Of a stretch of DNA of 64,000 bases, positions 57,094 to 64,000 are shown in pieces. The stretch is taken from contig NZ_ML123046.1 of NCBI RefSeq assembly GCF_003846175.1, positions 1-64,000 on the forward strand. Reading direction: 5' to 3'. The translations under genes were made by a program, and so were the position numbers. This stretch comes from Streptomyces sp. ADI95-17 (GTDB lineage Bacteria > Actinomycetota > Actinomycetes > Streptomycetales > Streptomycetaceae). Below the pieces are notes generated by a model that was not told the DNA's origin, searched no databases, and was given only the letters and a program-made list of their open reading frames with translations. Position 1 is the first letter of the stretch; the number at the start of each line of letters is the position of its first letter.

Positions 57094-57909
57094 ATGAGCA
57101 CGGACGCACAGCAGCCGCACGGATCCGAGCAGGCGGCACAGGACTGGAAGCACTGGCACGAGGAGCGCACCGCCACGGTCGCCGGACCCTACGGACCGCT
57201 CTCCCTCACCGGCACCCACTGGCTCTCCGACCACCCGGAGGGCCGCATCCCCGGGGTACCCGGGCAATGGCGGGAGGACGGCGACGAGCTGGTGCTCAGC
57301 GCCTCGGCCGCGGACGGGCTGACCGTCGACGGCGAGCCCTTCACCGGCCAGGTCCGCCTCACCGCCGACCGCGGCCCGATCGACGAGTCCCGGGTGGCGC
57401 ACGGTGAGCGGCGGCTGGTCGTGCTGAGCCGCGAAGGACTCTGGGCGGTACGGGACTTCGACCCGGACTCCCCGGCACGACGCGCCTTCCGGGCCATCGA
57501 AGCCACCCCGTACGACGCCCGCTGGGCGCTGCCGGGCACCTTCCGTCCCTACGACAGCGCCCGCACGGTCCGGGTCGAGAACGCCGACGGGGTCGAGCGC
57601 GGCCTCGGGCTCGCCGGTGAGATCGCCTTCGAGGCCGACGGTACGGAGCACACGCTGCACGTCGCGGTCGAGCCCGACGGCTCGCTCTGGGCGGTCTTCG
57701 CCGACGCCACCAGCGGGAACAGCAGCTACCGCTTCCGGTTCCTGCGGCCCGCAGCACCCGCCGAGGACGGCAGCGTGACGGTCGACCTCAACCGCGCGCT
57801 GCTGCCGCCCTGCGCCTTCGCGGACCACTTCATCTGCCCCTTCCCGCCGCCCGGCAACACCCTTTCCGTCGCCGTCGAGGCGGGGGAGCGCAACCGCGTC
57901 GACGGCTGA
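57094..57909 (+). CDS. DUF1684 family protein
   Basis: 271 residues. GPLSLTGTHWLSDHPEGRIP near residue 31, the FHxxRxxxL-like region and the C-terminal LNRALLPPCAFADHFICPFP are typical of DUF1684. The family has a beta-rich fold and no proven reaction. It starts 4 bp after the monooxygenase stop, so it is the last gene of the sulfur-type operon; a hairpin follows. Confidence 0.85.
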   Translation: MSTDAQQPHGSEQAAQDWKHWHEERTATVAGPYGPLSLTGTHWLSDHPEGRIPGVPGQWREDGDELVLSASAADGLTVDGEPFTGQVRLTADRGPIDESRVAHGERRLVVLSREGLWAVRDFDPDSPARRAFRAIEATPYDARWALPGTFRPYDSARTVRVENADGVERGLGLAGEIAFEADGTEHTLHVAVEPDGSLWAVFADATSGNSSYRFRFLRPAAPAEDGSVTVDLNRALLPPCAFADHFICPFPPPGNTLSVAVEAGERNRVDG

Positions 57910-57935
57910 CATAACGTCATATTCCTACGGAGCGG

Positions 57936-57967
57936 CGGCCCCGGCAGCGTCCCTGCTGCCGGGGCCG
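57936..57967. terminator. Terminator after the DUF1684 gene
   Basis: Perfect 13-bp arms (CGGCCCCGGCAGC and GCTGCCGGGGCCG) around a GTCCCT loop, ending the sulfur-type operon. Confidence 0.82.
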
Positions 57968-58164
57968 TTGCCGTGCTGCCGGGGCAAGTTCAGGCCAGAA
58001 GGCCCTCTTGCGCCAGAAGTTGACGCCTTGAATACTCCCGAGCAGCGCTTGTCAGGAGCACGGCATGTCCGCGGTGCGGGCTCACAGCCGTGCGAACGAC
58101 TGCGCCTCACGGGTCCGACCACCCCACAGGCGGACCCCCGACTTCCCCTCGGGAGGAATGAAAA

Positions 58165-59064
58165 GTGAGGATCAAGCGCACCACCCCCCTCAGCGGCACC
58201 GCGAGACGCACCAGGGCCGTCGCCATCGCCGCGGGCCTCGTCGCCGTCGCAGCTCTCGCCGTCCCCACCGCACAGGCCGACACCAACACCACCTTCAGCG
58301 CAGCGCAGCTCTCCGCCGCGAGCGACGCCGTGCTCGGCGCCGACGTGGCGGGCACCGCGTGGAACGTCGACCCGGTGAGCAAGAAGCTCGTGGTCACCGT
58401 CGACCGCACGGTTTCGAAAGCCGAGATCGAACAGATCAAGCAGTCCGCCGGGGTCAACGCCGGCGCCCTGAAGATCGAGCGCACCACCGGGAAGATCAGC
58501 AAACTGCTCTCCGGCGGCGACGCGATCTACGCCCCCGGCTGGCGCTGCTCCCTCGGCTTCAACGTCCGCAGCGGCAGTACCTACTACTTCCTGACCGCCG
58601 GTCACTGCACCGACGGCAACCCGCCCTGGTACACCAACTCGTCGAACTCGACCAGCATCGGCCCGACGGTCGGCTCCAGCTTCCCGACCAACGACTACGG
58701 TCTGGTCCGGTACGACAACGCCTCGGTCTCCCACGAGGGCACCGTCGGCAGCGTCGACATCACCAGCGCGGCCAACGCCACGGTCGGCATGTCCGTCACC
58801 CGGCGCGGCTCCACCACCGGCACCCACAGCGGCTCGGTCACGGGCCTCAACGCCACGGTCAACTACGGCGGCGGGGACATCGTCTACGGCATGATCAAGA
58901 CCAATGTCTGCGCGGAGCCCGGCGACTCCGGCGGCCCGCTCTACTCCGGATCCAAGGCGATCGGCCTCACCTCCGGCGGCAGCGGCGACTGCTCCTCGGG
59001 CGGCACGACGTACTTCCAGCCGGTCACCGAGGCGCTCAGCGCGTACGGGGTCAGCGTCTACTGA
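58165..59064 (+). CDS. sprB: Streptogrisin B-like secreted serine protease
   Basis: 299 residues, the length of the streptogrisin B precursor. A signal peptide ([20 protein letters not shown], cleaved after AQA) is followed by an alpha-lytic type propeptide ([19 protein letters not shown]) and a mature S1 protease beginning near [16 protein letters not shown]. The triad is His in [10 protein letters not shown], Asp in NDYGLVRYD and Ser in [13 protein letters not shown]. Four Cys allow two disulfides. It would degrade protein outside the cell. The GTG at 58165 has GGGAGG upstream. Confidence 0.94.
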   Translation: MRIKRTTPLSGTARRTRAVAIAAGLVAVAALAVPTAQADTNTTFSAAQLSAASDAVLGADVAGTAWNVDPVSKKLVVTVDRTVSKAEIEQIKQSAGVNAGALKIERTTGKISKLLSGGDAIYAPGWRCSLGFNVRSGSTYYFLTAGHCTDGNPPWYTNSSNSTSIGPTVGSSFPTNDYGLVRYDNASVSHEGTVGSVDITSAANATVGMSVTRRGSTTGTHSGSVTGLNATVNYGGGDIVYGMIKTNVCAEPGDSGGPLYSGSKAIGLTSGGSGDCSSGGTTYFQPVTEALSAYGVSVY

Positions 59065-59112
59065 CACCCCCGCACCCCCGGTCCGGCGCTCGAACACCCG
59101 GCCTACCGAGAA

Positions 59113-59145
59113 GGAGCCCCTGCCCGAATGCCGGGCAGGGGCTCC
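59113..59145. terminator. Terminator after the protease gene
   Basis: Perfect 14-bp arms (GGAGCCCCTGCCCG and CGGGCAGGGGCTCC) around an AATGC loop, 48 bp after the stop codon. Confidence 0.85.
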
Positions 59146-59275
59146 CGCTCACCCCGCGGCTTTTGAGAGGATGTGGGGCAGGTCGGTCACGCAGGAGCAA
59201 CGGGGGCGGGTGCTGAGCCAGCCGGAGGGACGACCTCCGGAACCCCCGGCCAACACCTCAGGGGGTTCCAGGTCC

Positions 59276-59755
59276 GTGAAACGCATCGGAGTGACCGGTC
59301 ATCGCACCATCCCGCAGGAGGCCCACGCCCATGTGCTGTCGGGGTTACGGGCGGCGCTCTGCGGCCTCGAAGGCTCCCTGGAGGCCCTCTCCAGCCTGGC
59401 GGTGGGGGCGGACCAGATCTTCGCCGACCTCGCGCTGGCCTGCGGCGCCGACCTCACCGTGGTGATCCCGAGCGGCGACTACGAGTCCTGCTTCGAGGAC
59501 GCCGCCGAACTCGCCCGCTACCGGGCCCTCAAGGACCGGGCGGCCCGGGAGGTCCGGCTCGGCTACCCGCACTCCACCGACGAGGCGTACTACGCGGCCG
59601 GCGCGTACATCGCCGACCACTGCGACCGGCTGCTCGCGGTGTGGGACGGCAGGCCGGCCCGCGGCCTCGGCGGCACGGGCGACATCGTGACGTACGCCCG
59701 CAGCCTGGGCCGCCCGGTCACGGTGATCTGGCGCGAGGGCGTGGAGCGGGGCTGA
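59276..59755 (+). CDS. SLOG-like Rossmann-fold protein with a TTA codon
   Basis: 159 residues. VKRIGVTGHRTIPQEAHAHV is a Rossmann-type first strand, ALSSLAVGADQIFADLALAC is the central glycine-containing turn, and VVIPSGDYESCFEDAAELAR follows, as in SLOG/LOG-like nucleotide-binding proteins. Codon 24 is TTA (59345-59347), so translation should need the bldA tRNA. SLOG proteins sense or process nucleotides and often accompany SLATT membrane proteins; a SLATT-like gene is 1.5 kb away. The GTG at 59276 is chosen by homology; an ATG at 59170 is in frame. Confidence 0.65.
   Translation: MKRIGVTGHRTIPQEAHAHVLSGLRAALCGLEGSLEALSSLAVGADQIFADLALACGADLTVVIPSGDYESCFEDAAELARYRALKDRAAREVRLGYPHSTDEAYYAAGAYIADHCDRLLAVWDGRPARGLGGTGDIVTYARSLGRPVTVIWREGVERG
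59345..59347 (+). promoter_or_regulatory. TTA leucine codon (bldA-dependent)
   Basis: The rare TTA codon lies in the SLOG-like gene. In Streptomyces only the bldA tRNA reads it efficiently, which links expression to development. Confidence 0.75.
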
Positions 59756-59774
59756 CCGCGTACGAGATCGCGTA

Positions 59775-59995
59775 TCACTGGCGCCACGTCACATCCGGTA
59801 GCCGGGTGCGCCGGTGCGTCGGGTCGATGAGCTCTCTCCGGTGGTCGAGTTGCCAATGTGACTTTGCTTTGCGGCCGGCGAAGGAATGACGCCGGACCCG
59901 GCGCTCCTGGCGGCCGGCCTCTGGGCCAGGTGACGCCGGACCGGCGTTCCTGGCGGCCAGCCTCTCTGGGCCGGCCTGGGCAGCGCCGCCAACGT
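59775..59995 (-). pseudogene. Decayed copy of the SLATT-like gene
   Basis: On the minus strand this stretch aligns with the start of the intact SLATT-like gene (61246-62172). The pieces ALPGPLQS/ALPRPAQR and FRNAD/RNAGP are still visible at the DNA level, then about 60 codons are missing, then RKAKSHWQL is kept. The start codon is destroyed (GGGAG followed by GTTGG instead of ATG), and frames are broken. A 44-bp piece is duplicated in tandem. The 33-bp block around KAKSHWQL (59849-59881) matches 61881-61913 at 29 positions. Confidence 0.65.
59887..59974. repeat. Imperfect 44-bp tandem repeat in the decayed SLATT gene
   Basis: Two units, 59887-59930 and 59931-59974, share most positions (TGACGCCGGACC at each start, CTCTGGGCC-like ends). 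The duplication lies inside the decayed gene. Confidence 0.75.
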
Positions 59996-59998
59996 CCG

Positions 59999-60156
59999 CT
60001 CCCACCTGCGGTTCTGTCGTCACCTCGACGGCGCGGGAGACGGCTGCGTTCGGTCCGGGACGGCCTCGCGTGACGCTCTTGTCCCAGGTGGTCGACCTCA
60101 GTTGCCAACCGAGGCCATGAGAGTGAAGTCGTGCCGCCGGAGAGTGCAACGGTGCA
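59999..60156. repeat. 158-bp repeated block, copy A
   Basis: This block has a second copy at 62178-62335; 130 of 158 positions agree by hand alignment, with no gap. Both lie between a SLATT-type gene (minus strand) and a small ORF on the plus strand, and carry CAGTTGCCAA and GTCGTGCCGCCGGA. It was probably copied together with the SLATT gene and likely holds its promoter. Confidence 0.8.
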
Positions 60157-60229
60157 CGGTCCCGGGCGCGTTGATTGATTGCACGGTGCTCGGTGAGGTG
60201 CCGAAGAGAGAGATAAGGGGGTGGTGGGG

Positions 60230-60358
60230 GTGAGTTCAAATCTGGAGAAGGTTCACAGGAAGTGGACCAGTGCCGAAAAGGCGCAGGTCGCGCTTTCGGC
60301 AGTAGGAATTCTTGTGGCGATTGTCGCCCTGGTGGCGCAGCTTGCTCAGCACGTCTGA
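60230..60358 (+). CDS. Small single-helix membrane peptide
   Basis: 42 residues starting at GTG with AAGGGGG about 8 nt upstream. A charged start (SSNLEKVHRKWTSAEKAQ) is followed by one hydrophobic helix (VALSAVGILVAIVALVAQLA) and QHV. Two hairpins follow. The charge and helix layout resembles small membrane proteins and type I toxins, but no family is recognised. It occupies, relative to copy A, the place that fxsA has relative to copy B. Confidence 0.6.
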   Translation: MSSNLEKVHRKWTSAEKAQVALSAVGILVAIVALVAQLAQHV

Positions 60359-60403
60359 GTGTCCACGCATGAGATCCGGGAGCGACCGGCCGTTGCACAT
60401 GCA

Positions 60404-60438
60404 GCGAGCCCGGTCTATTGCTGGGCGACCGGGCTCGC
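60404..60438. terminator. First hairpin after the small membrane peptide
   Basis: Perfect 11-bp arms GCGAGCCCGGT/ACCGGGCTCGC around a 13-nt loop. Confidence 0.6.
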
Positions 60439-60449
60439 GAACTGCGATG

Positions 60450-60481
60450 AAGGTCCAACTCCCGCCAGGGTTGGGCCTTTT
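60450..60481. terminator. Second hairpin with T tract
   Basis: AAGGTCCAAC and GTTGGGCCTT pair over 10 bp (one G-U pair), followed by TTTT. It is the likely main terminator of the small membrane peptide gene. Confidence 0.7.
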
Positions 60482-61245
60482 GCCGTGGAAGGAGAATCAC
60501 CTTCGCGCCACACGCGTGGAGATTACCACTCCGGGTTCGGAGGCAGGCAAGTGCGCTGCCGCCGAATGTGGTACGGCCTCGGGCTCCGAAGCTGCCGGGC
60601 CGCGGCCCGGTGGCCCCGTGGCGGCCTGCGGGGCCTGGGTGCCCGGGATCCGTGGGCAGTGCGCGGCGCTGGAGGCGCCGGTTCCAGGTGATCACCCCTG
60701 CCGTGATCACCCCTGCCGTGATCACCTCTGCCGTGATCATCCGGCCTGATCACCCCGGCGTTTTCGTCCCCACCCGTTCGTGATCACCGGTTCGGGCGGA
60801 TGTGCATCGGACTCGGACTCCCCGGGAAATACCGGTACTTCGCTCATTCGTCCCGGTGTGCGGAACCGTTCTGAGAAAAGCCGCGATCCACTCAATGGAA
60901 TGCGGTTTCCCGCTCCGGCGGGCTTGACTCGGCTTCGGTGTCACGTAAATGACGGAGGTTCGCCCTGCGCGACCCAGGACGTGGCGGTGCGAAGGCGGAA
61001 GCGTGACCCCGAATCGCGAATCACATACCGTCACGCTCGCCGGGATTCGCGGACCCCGTGAAAACGCGCCGTCCGTCCATCCCCGGCATCGGGGCGGGAA
61101 ATCGGGCACCCCATTCCCCATTTCTCAATTACCCGCGCGGGCCTTTTCGGTGCGCCGGCGCGGAATCGGAATGGGTGTTCAGATCCACGACGACTTGTGG
61201 ATGCCGATCGACACGCTGTTCCGCCCCCGCGTCACGGACGGCACG
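60482..61245. other. Gap between the small peptide gene and the SLATT-like gene
   Basis: About 760 bp. Apart from the 15-bp repeat and a CCCGCGCGGG palindrome at 61132-61141, I see nothing that looks like a gene or RNA. Its composition is uneven and partly less GC-rich, as expected for decayed DNA. Confidence 0.5.
60688..60732. repeat. 15-bp tandem repeat, three copies
   Basis: GTGATCACCCCTGCC is present at 60688-60702 and 60703-60717, and with one change at 60718-60732, followed by a diverged partial unit. Each unit contains the palindrome GTGATCAC. Confidence 0.85.
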
Positions 61246-62172
61246 TCACATCTGGTGCCGGGCAAGCCAGTCGGTGTGCTGCGGGGAGACGATGCGCTCG
61301 GTCTCGAACACCGCACCCGGCCACTGACGCTCGGTCAGCGTGGTCTCCATCGCGACCTGCATCGCCTCCAGGTCCTCCTCCACCAGTGAGTGGGCCGAGA
61401 TCAGCGGGTGGTGGCGGCGCATCTCGCTCCACGCCAGACACGAGGCCGCCGCGGCCGACAGCACCCCCGTCAGGGCGAAGGACTGGGTGACGGAGAACGT
61501 CCGCAGCAGGGCGAGGACCAGCGCGAACGCGGTCAGCGCGGCGATGGTGGTCGACCAGACCAGGGTGGCGCGCCGGGACACCTCCTGACGCCGGCGGTAC
61601 CAACTCCTCTGCTCGATAAGGCGGTCCCGCACGTACGTCTCCTTGCGTACGGTGAACGCCTTGTCCCGTAACGCGCGCATCGATTCGGTGATCAGCCCGC
61701 CCGAATCGGCCGTCAGGTCGCGGGGGTCGGCCCATCCCACCTTGCGAAGTTCCTGGAGGCCCTCTTCGAGACGGTTCGCGAACACCGCCTCCGGGTGTTG
61801 GGTGCCGGTGTCGAAAGGTGATCCGTGCACCGAGTAACGCCAGCACATCGACTTGATGAACTCCGCCGCCGAGCGGTTCAGTTGCCAATGCGACTTTGCT
61901 TTGCGCCGGGCGGAGAGGTACGTCGTGATCAGGACACCCAGGTAGGCCAACACGCTGACGCCGTCGGTGAGTTGAAACGTGTCACCCAGCTCGGCGTGCC
62001 AGGGGAACGCGGCCGGTGTGGCCCCCGTGACCAGGAGAATCAGTTGGATGCGGGTGGTGTTCACCGCCTCCCGCTGCCTCGCGATGGCGATCTCGTCCGT
62101 GTGGTGAAAGAGCGCCGGAAGGTCGGCGTTCCTGAAGACCATGCTCTGGAGCGGCCCGGGAAGCGCCGTCAT
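61246..62172 (-). CDS. SLATT/DUF4231-like membrane protein
   Basis: 308 residues. Four hydrophobic segments in two pairs can be traced: IQLILLVTGATPAAFPW and VSVLAYLGVLITTYLSA in the N-terminal half, then TTIAALTAFALVLALLRTF and FALTGVLSAAAASCLAW near the end. Between them is a soluble helical part (RKAKSHWQLNRSAAEFIKSM). Paired-helix proteins like this form the SLATT group, seen as membrane effectors beside SLOG proteins. The ATG at 62172 has GGGAG 5 nt upstream. It is divergent from fxsA. Confidence 0.7.
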   Translation of the reverse strand: MTALPGPLQSMVFRNADLPALFHHTDEIAIARQREAVNTTRIQLILLVTGATPAAFPWHAELGDTFQLTDGVSVLAYLGVLITTYLSARRKAKSHWQLNRSAAEFIKSMCWRYSVHGSPFDTGTQHPEAVFANRLEEGLQELRKVGWADPRDLTADSGGLITESMRALRDKAFTVRKETYVRDRLIEQRSWYRRRQEVSRRATLVWSTTIAALTAFALVLALLRTFSVTQSFALTGVLSAAAASCLAWSEMRRHHPLISAHSLVEEDLEAMQVAMETTLTERQWPGAVFETERIVSPQHTDWLARHQM

Positions 62173-62177
62173 GTTCA

Positions 62178-62335
62178 CTCCCGTCTGCGGTTATGTCGTC
62201 ACCTCAATGGCGGAATCGGTGGTTCCGTTCGATTCGGGACGGCCTTGTGTGACGCTCTCGTTCCAAGTGGTCGTCCTCAGTTGCCAATCGAGGTCATGAG
62301 AGTAAAGTCGTGCCGCCGGACACTGCAATGGTGCA
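62178..62335. repeat. 158-bp repeated block, copy B
   Basis: The partner of 59999-60156. It begins at the SLATT-like gene's ribosome-binding site and runs toward fxsA, so it should hold the promoter of the SLATT-like gene and possibly that of fxsA. Confidence 0.8.
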
Positions 62336-62398
62336 GATACTGTTGCTGCATTCCTGTCCGGAACCATTCCATCGGAACAAATCCCCTCAAGGACGGCC

Positions 62399-62566
62399 GT
62401 GAACACCTCTGAATCCTCCCCCTCCTTCGCCGTTGCGAAGAAGAGCCGTGTGCCGCTCGCCCAGATCGATGTCCGCGGCAGTGCCGCTGCACGGAAGCTC
62501 GCCCGCGTACACGCCGTGTCGGACGGTCGCCCCACCCAGGCGTCGACCTTCAACTCGGCACTCTGA
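62399..62566 (+). CDS. fxsA: FxsA-type RiPP precursor peptide (FxSxx-COOH)
   Basis: 55 residues ending in STFNSAL, which fits the F-x-S-x-x-COOH motif of FxsA precursors. The leader part contains SRVPLAQIDVRGSAAARKLA. The GTG has AAGGA 6 nt upstream. The next gene, 76 bp downstream, encodes FxsB. By family knowledge the radical SAM enzyme crosslinks the Phe side chain near the C-terminus into a small cyclophane. The product's role is not known. Confidence 0.8.
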   Translation: MNTSESSPSFAVAKKSRVPLAQIDVRGSAAARKLARVHAVSDGRPTQASTFNSAL

Positions 62567-62630
62567 AACAACCCGAACAACCCGCCGAACGCCTCGTGGA
62601 CCGAAGCTCCGAGCACCCCTTCGGGCTGGC

Positions 62631-62636
62631 TAGACT
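62631..62636 (+). promoter_or_regulatory. Possible -10 element directly before fxsB
   Basis: TAGACT lies 6 nt before the ATG of fxsB. If used, the transcript would be leaderless. No good -35 lies at the usual distance, and fxsB may just as well be read from the fxsA promoter. Confidence 0.35.
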
Positions 62637-62642
62637 GGTGGA

Positions 62643-64000
62643 ATGACAGGACCCCTGGTCCCTTTCCGCGAAGTCGTTCTCAAGGTTCACAGCAGGTGCG
62701 ATCTTGCTTGTGACCATTGCTATGTCTATGAACATGCAGATCAGAGCTGGCGAACCCGGCCCAGGACAATCTCTGATGATGTCATTTTCCGGACTGCTCA
62801 ACGCTTGGCCGAGCATGCCAAGGCACATGCACTGCCCTCCGTGTCAGTGATCCTGCACGGAGGGGAGCCTCTACTGGCGGGGCCCGCCCGATTGCGGCGA
62901 GTCTGCGAAGTGCTCACCTCCGCCTTCGACGGCGTCGCGGAACTCGACCTCCGCATTCACACCAACGGACTCCAGCTCAGTCCGCGGTATCTCGACCTCT
63001 TCGACGAGTTCGGCGTCAGGGTCGGCATCTCCCTCGACGGCGACCGGGCCGCCAACGACCGGCACCGCCGCTACGCGGACGGACGCAGCAGTCACCCCCT
63101 GGTCCTCAAGGCCGTCGAGCTGCTCCGGCAGGAGCGCTACCGCCACCTCGATCTCGGGCTCCTGTGCACCGTCGACATCGAGAACGATCCGATCGCGGTC
63201 CTCGACGCGCTCACCGAGCTCGATCCGCCGCTCATCGACTTCCTGCTCCCGCACGCCACCTGGGACGACCCGCCGCCCCGCCCGGACGGTTCGCCCACTG
63301 CCTACGCCGACTGGCTCCTCGCGGTCTTCGACCGCTGGCAGGAGCAGGGGCGCCCGGTGCCGGTGCGGCTCTTCTCCTCGGTGCTGTCCACGCTGAGCGG
63401 CGGCCCCAGCCTCACCGAGTCGCTGGGGCTCGCCCCGACCGACCTCGTCGTCGTCGAGACCGACGGCCAGCTGGAGCAGGTCGACTCGCTCAAGAGCGCC
63501 TACGAGGGCGCCGCGGCCACCGGCTTCGACGTCTTCACCCATACCTTCGACGAGGTGGCGGCCCACCCCGGGGTGCGAGCCCGTCAGCTCGGGCTGGCCG
63601 GTGTCAGCGAGGCCTGCCGCCGCTGTCCCGTCGTGCGCTCGTGCGGCGGCGGCCTCTACACCCACCGCTACCGCTCCACCGGGCCGTCCGGCGAGTTCGA
63701 CAACCCCTCCGTGTACTGCGAGGACCTGGCCGCCCTGGTGCGCGGCATCGAGGCGCGCACGGCCGCGTCCCTCGTCGCACCCGAGCTGACCGATCCGGCC
63801 GAACTGGCCGCCTCCCAGCGAGACCTCACCCGAATGCTGCTGGCCCGGCTGAACGCCGACGTCGAGGAGCGGGGCGACGAGCGGTGGGCCCGGGCCTGGG
63901 AGCTGGCCGCCGCCGTCGAGGCCTCTGAGGAGGGGGCCCGCGGCCTGGACGAGGTGCTGTCCCACCCGTACACCCGCACCTGGCTGATCCGCGCCCTGGA
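62643..64000 (+). CDS. fxsB: Radical SAM/SPASM enzyme FxsB (3' end outside window)
   Basis: 452 codons are visible and the frame continues past the window. The iron-sulfur motif is CDLACDHCYVYEHADQSW (CxxxCxxC, residues about 19-26), followed by ILHGGEPLLAG and LRIHTNGLQLS. A SPASM region lies at CRRCPVVRSCGGGLYTHRY with VYCEDL. The part from about residue 380 starts the C-terminal extension of FxsB proteins. It uses AdoMet to form a carbon-carbon crosslink in the FxsA peptide. The ATG at 62643 has only a weak GGTGGA site. Confidence 0.9.
   Translation, partial: MTGPLVPFREVVLKVHSRCDLACDHCYVYEHADQSWRTRPRTISDDVIFRTAQRLAEHAKAHALPSVSVILHGGEPLLAGPARLRRVCEVLTSAFDGVAELDLRIHTNGLQLSPRYLDLFDEFGVRVGISLDGDRAANDRHRRYADGRSSHPLVLKAVELLRQERYRHLDLGLLCTVDIENDPIAVLDALTELDPPLIDFLLPHATWDDPPPRPDGSPTAYADWLLAVFDRWQEQGRPVPVRLFSSVLSTLSGGPSLTESLGLAPTDLVVVETDGQLEQVDSLKSAYEGAAATGFDVFTHTFDEVAAHPGVRARQLGLAGVSEACRRCPVVRSCGGGLYTHRYRSTGPSGEFDNPSVYCEDLAALVRGIEARTAASLVAPELTDPAELAASQRDLTRMLLARLNADVEERGDERWARAWELAAAVEASEEGARGLDEVLSHPYTRTWLIRAL

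Noticed and set aside
58065..59216. Plus-strand frame in a different phase across the protease gene
   Set aside because: The streptogrisin frame has signal peptide, triad and full homology; the other frame is a shadow.
60688..60740. CRISPR array
   Set aside because: The units are 15 bp and directly joined, without spacers, and no cas gene is nearby.
60949..61389. Plus-strand frame of 146 codons before and across the end of the SLATT-like gene
   Set aside because: It overlaps the conserved end of the SLATT-like gene, has no ribosome-binding site and no recognisable motif.

Overview
The window is very GC-rich, uses third-position G/C codons throughout, starts many genes with GTG, and overlaps many genes by ATGA or GTGA. 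Gene content and order (recN, pyrG, ald, scpAB, cmk-der, SepF, DUF5685, streptogrisin, FxsA/FxsB) point to the chromosome of a Streptomyces species. About the first 47 kb looks like conserved core. The last 15 kb or so is more variable and holds most of the unusual features.

Layout. 1-3.4 kb: the end of an Arg/Gly-rich TPR protein, a DUF1015 protein and a HAD phosphatase. 3.5-4.4 kb: an iron-siderophore type ABC ATPase behind an iron box. 4.4-8.7 kb: SCP2-like protein, small hypothetical protein, TlyA methyltransferase, NAD kinase and RecN. 8.7-13.5 kb: a MraY-like membrane protein whose frame is shifted near the start, a GT4 glycosyltransferase, a PucR regulator and a rhodanese. 13.7-20.6 kb: GH15 hydrolase, CTP synthase, Nudix hydrolase, and a STAND-like ATPase/TPR protein. 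20.7-26.9 kb: alanine dehydrogenase, then an orphan ParA, a ribbon-helix-helix-like partner, ScpA, ScpB and an RluB-type pseudouridine synthase. 27-30.5 kb: a four-gene NAD operon (PnuC, NadR-like, NrtR-like, ADP-ribosylglycohydrolase), each start overlapping the previous stop, with a palindrome just before the first gene that may be the NrtR operator. 30.5-32 kb: two tail-to-tail RlaP-like nucleotidyltransferases. 32.7-37.2 kb: chorismate mutase, prephenate dehydrogenase, Cmk, acyltransferase and Der. 37.3-49.4 kb: Streptomyces-specific proteins, a second GT4 enzyme, a WYL regulator, a small I78 inhibitor, PAP2 phosphatase, MFS exporter, acyl-CoA dehydrogenase, a SepF paralogue and a DUF5685 protein with a cysteine-rich tail.

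49.4-57.9 kb is a sulfur-acquisition type island. A family 3 solute-binding lipoprotein is transcribed one way, behind a 23-residue leader ORF ending in the RSHIDFGRVWSASC pattern of actinobacterial sulfur-gene leader peptides. Divergent from it run a permease, an FAD/NAD(P)-binding protein, the vestige of a second permease, an ABC ATPase, two flavin-dependent LLM monooxygenases and a DUF1684 protein. The set resembles the Bacillus ytmI-type operons for uptake and oxidative cleavage of sulfur amino acids.

58-64 kb carries a streptogrisin B-like secreted protease, a SLOG-fold protein with a TTA (bldA) codon, a decayed copy of a SLATT-like membrane-protein gene, a 42-residue one-helix peptide, an intact SLATT/DUF4231-like gene, and, divergent from it, a RiPP locus: a 55-residue FxsA-type precursor ending in FNSAL and the radical SAM/SPASM enzyme FxsB, which is cut by the window end. 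The decayed and intact SLATT genes share a 158-bp upstream block (130 of 158 positions identical by hand alignment), so this stretch arose by duplication and decay beside the peptide system. This is the most interesting part of the window. No rRNA, tRNA, CRISPR array, integrase or insertion sequence was seen.
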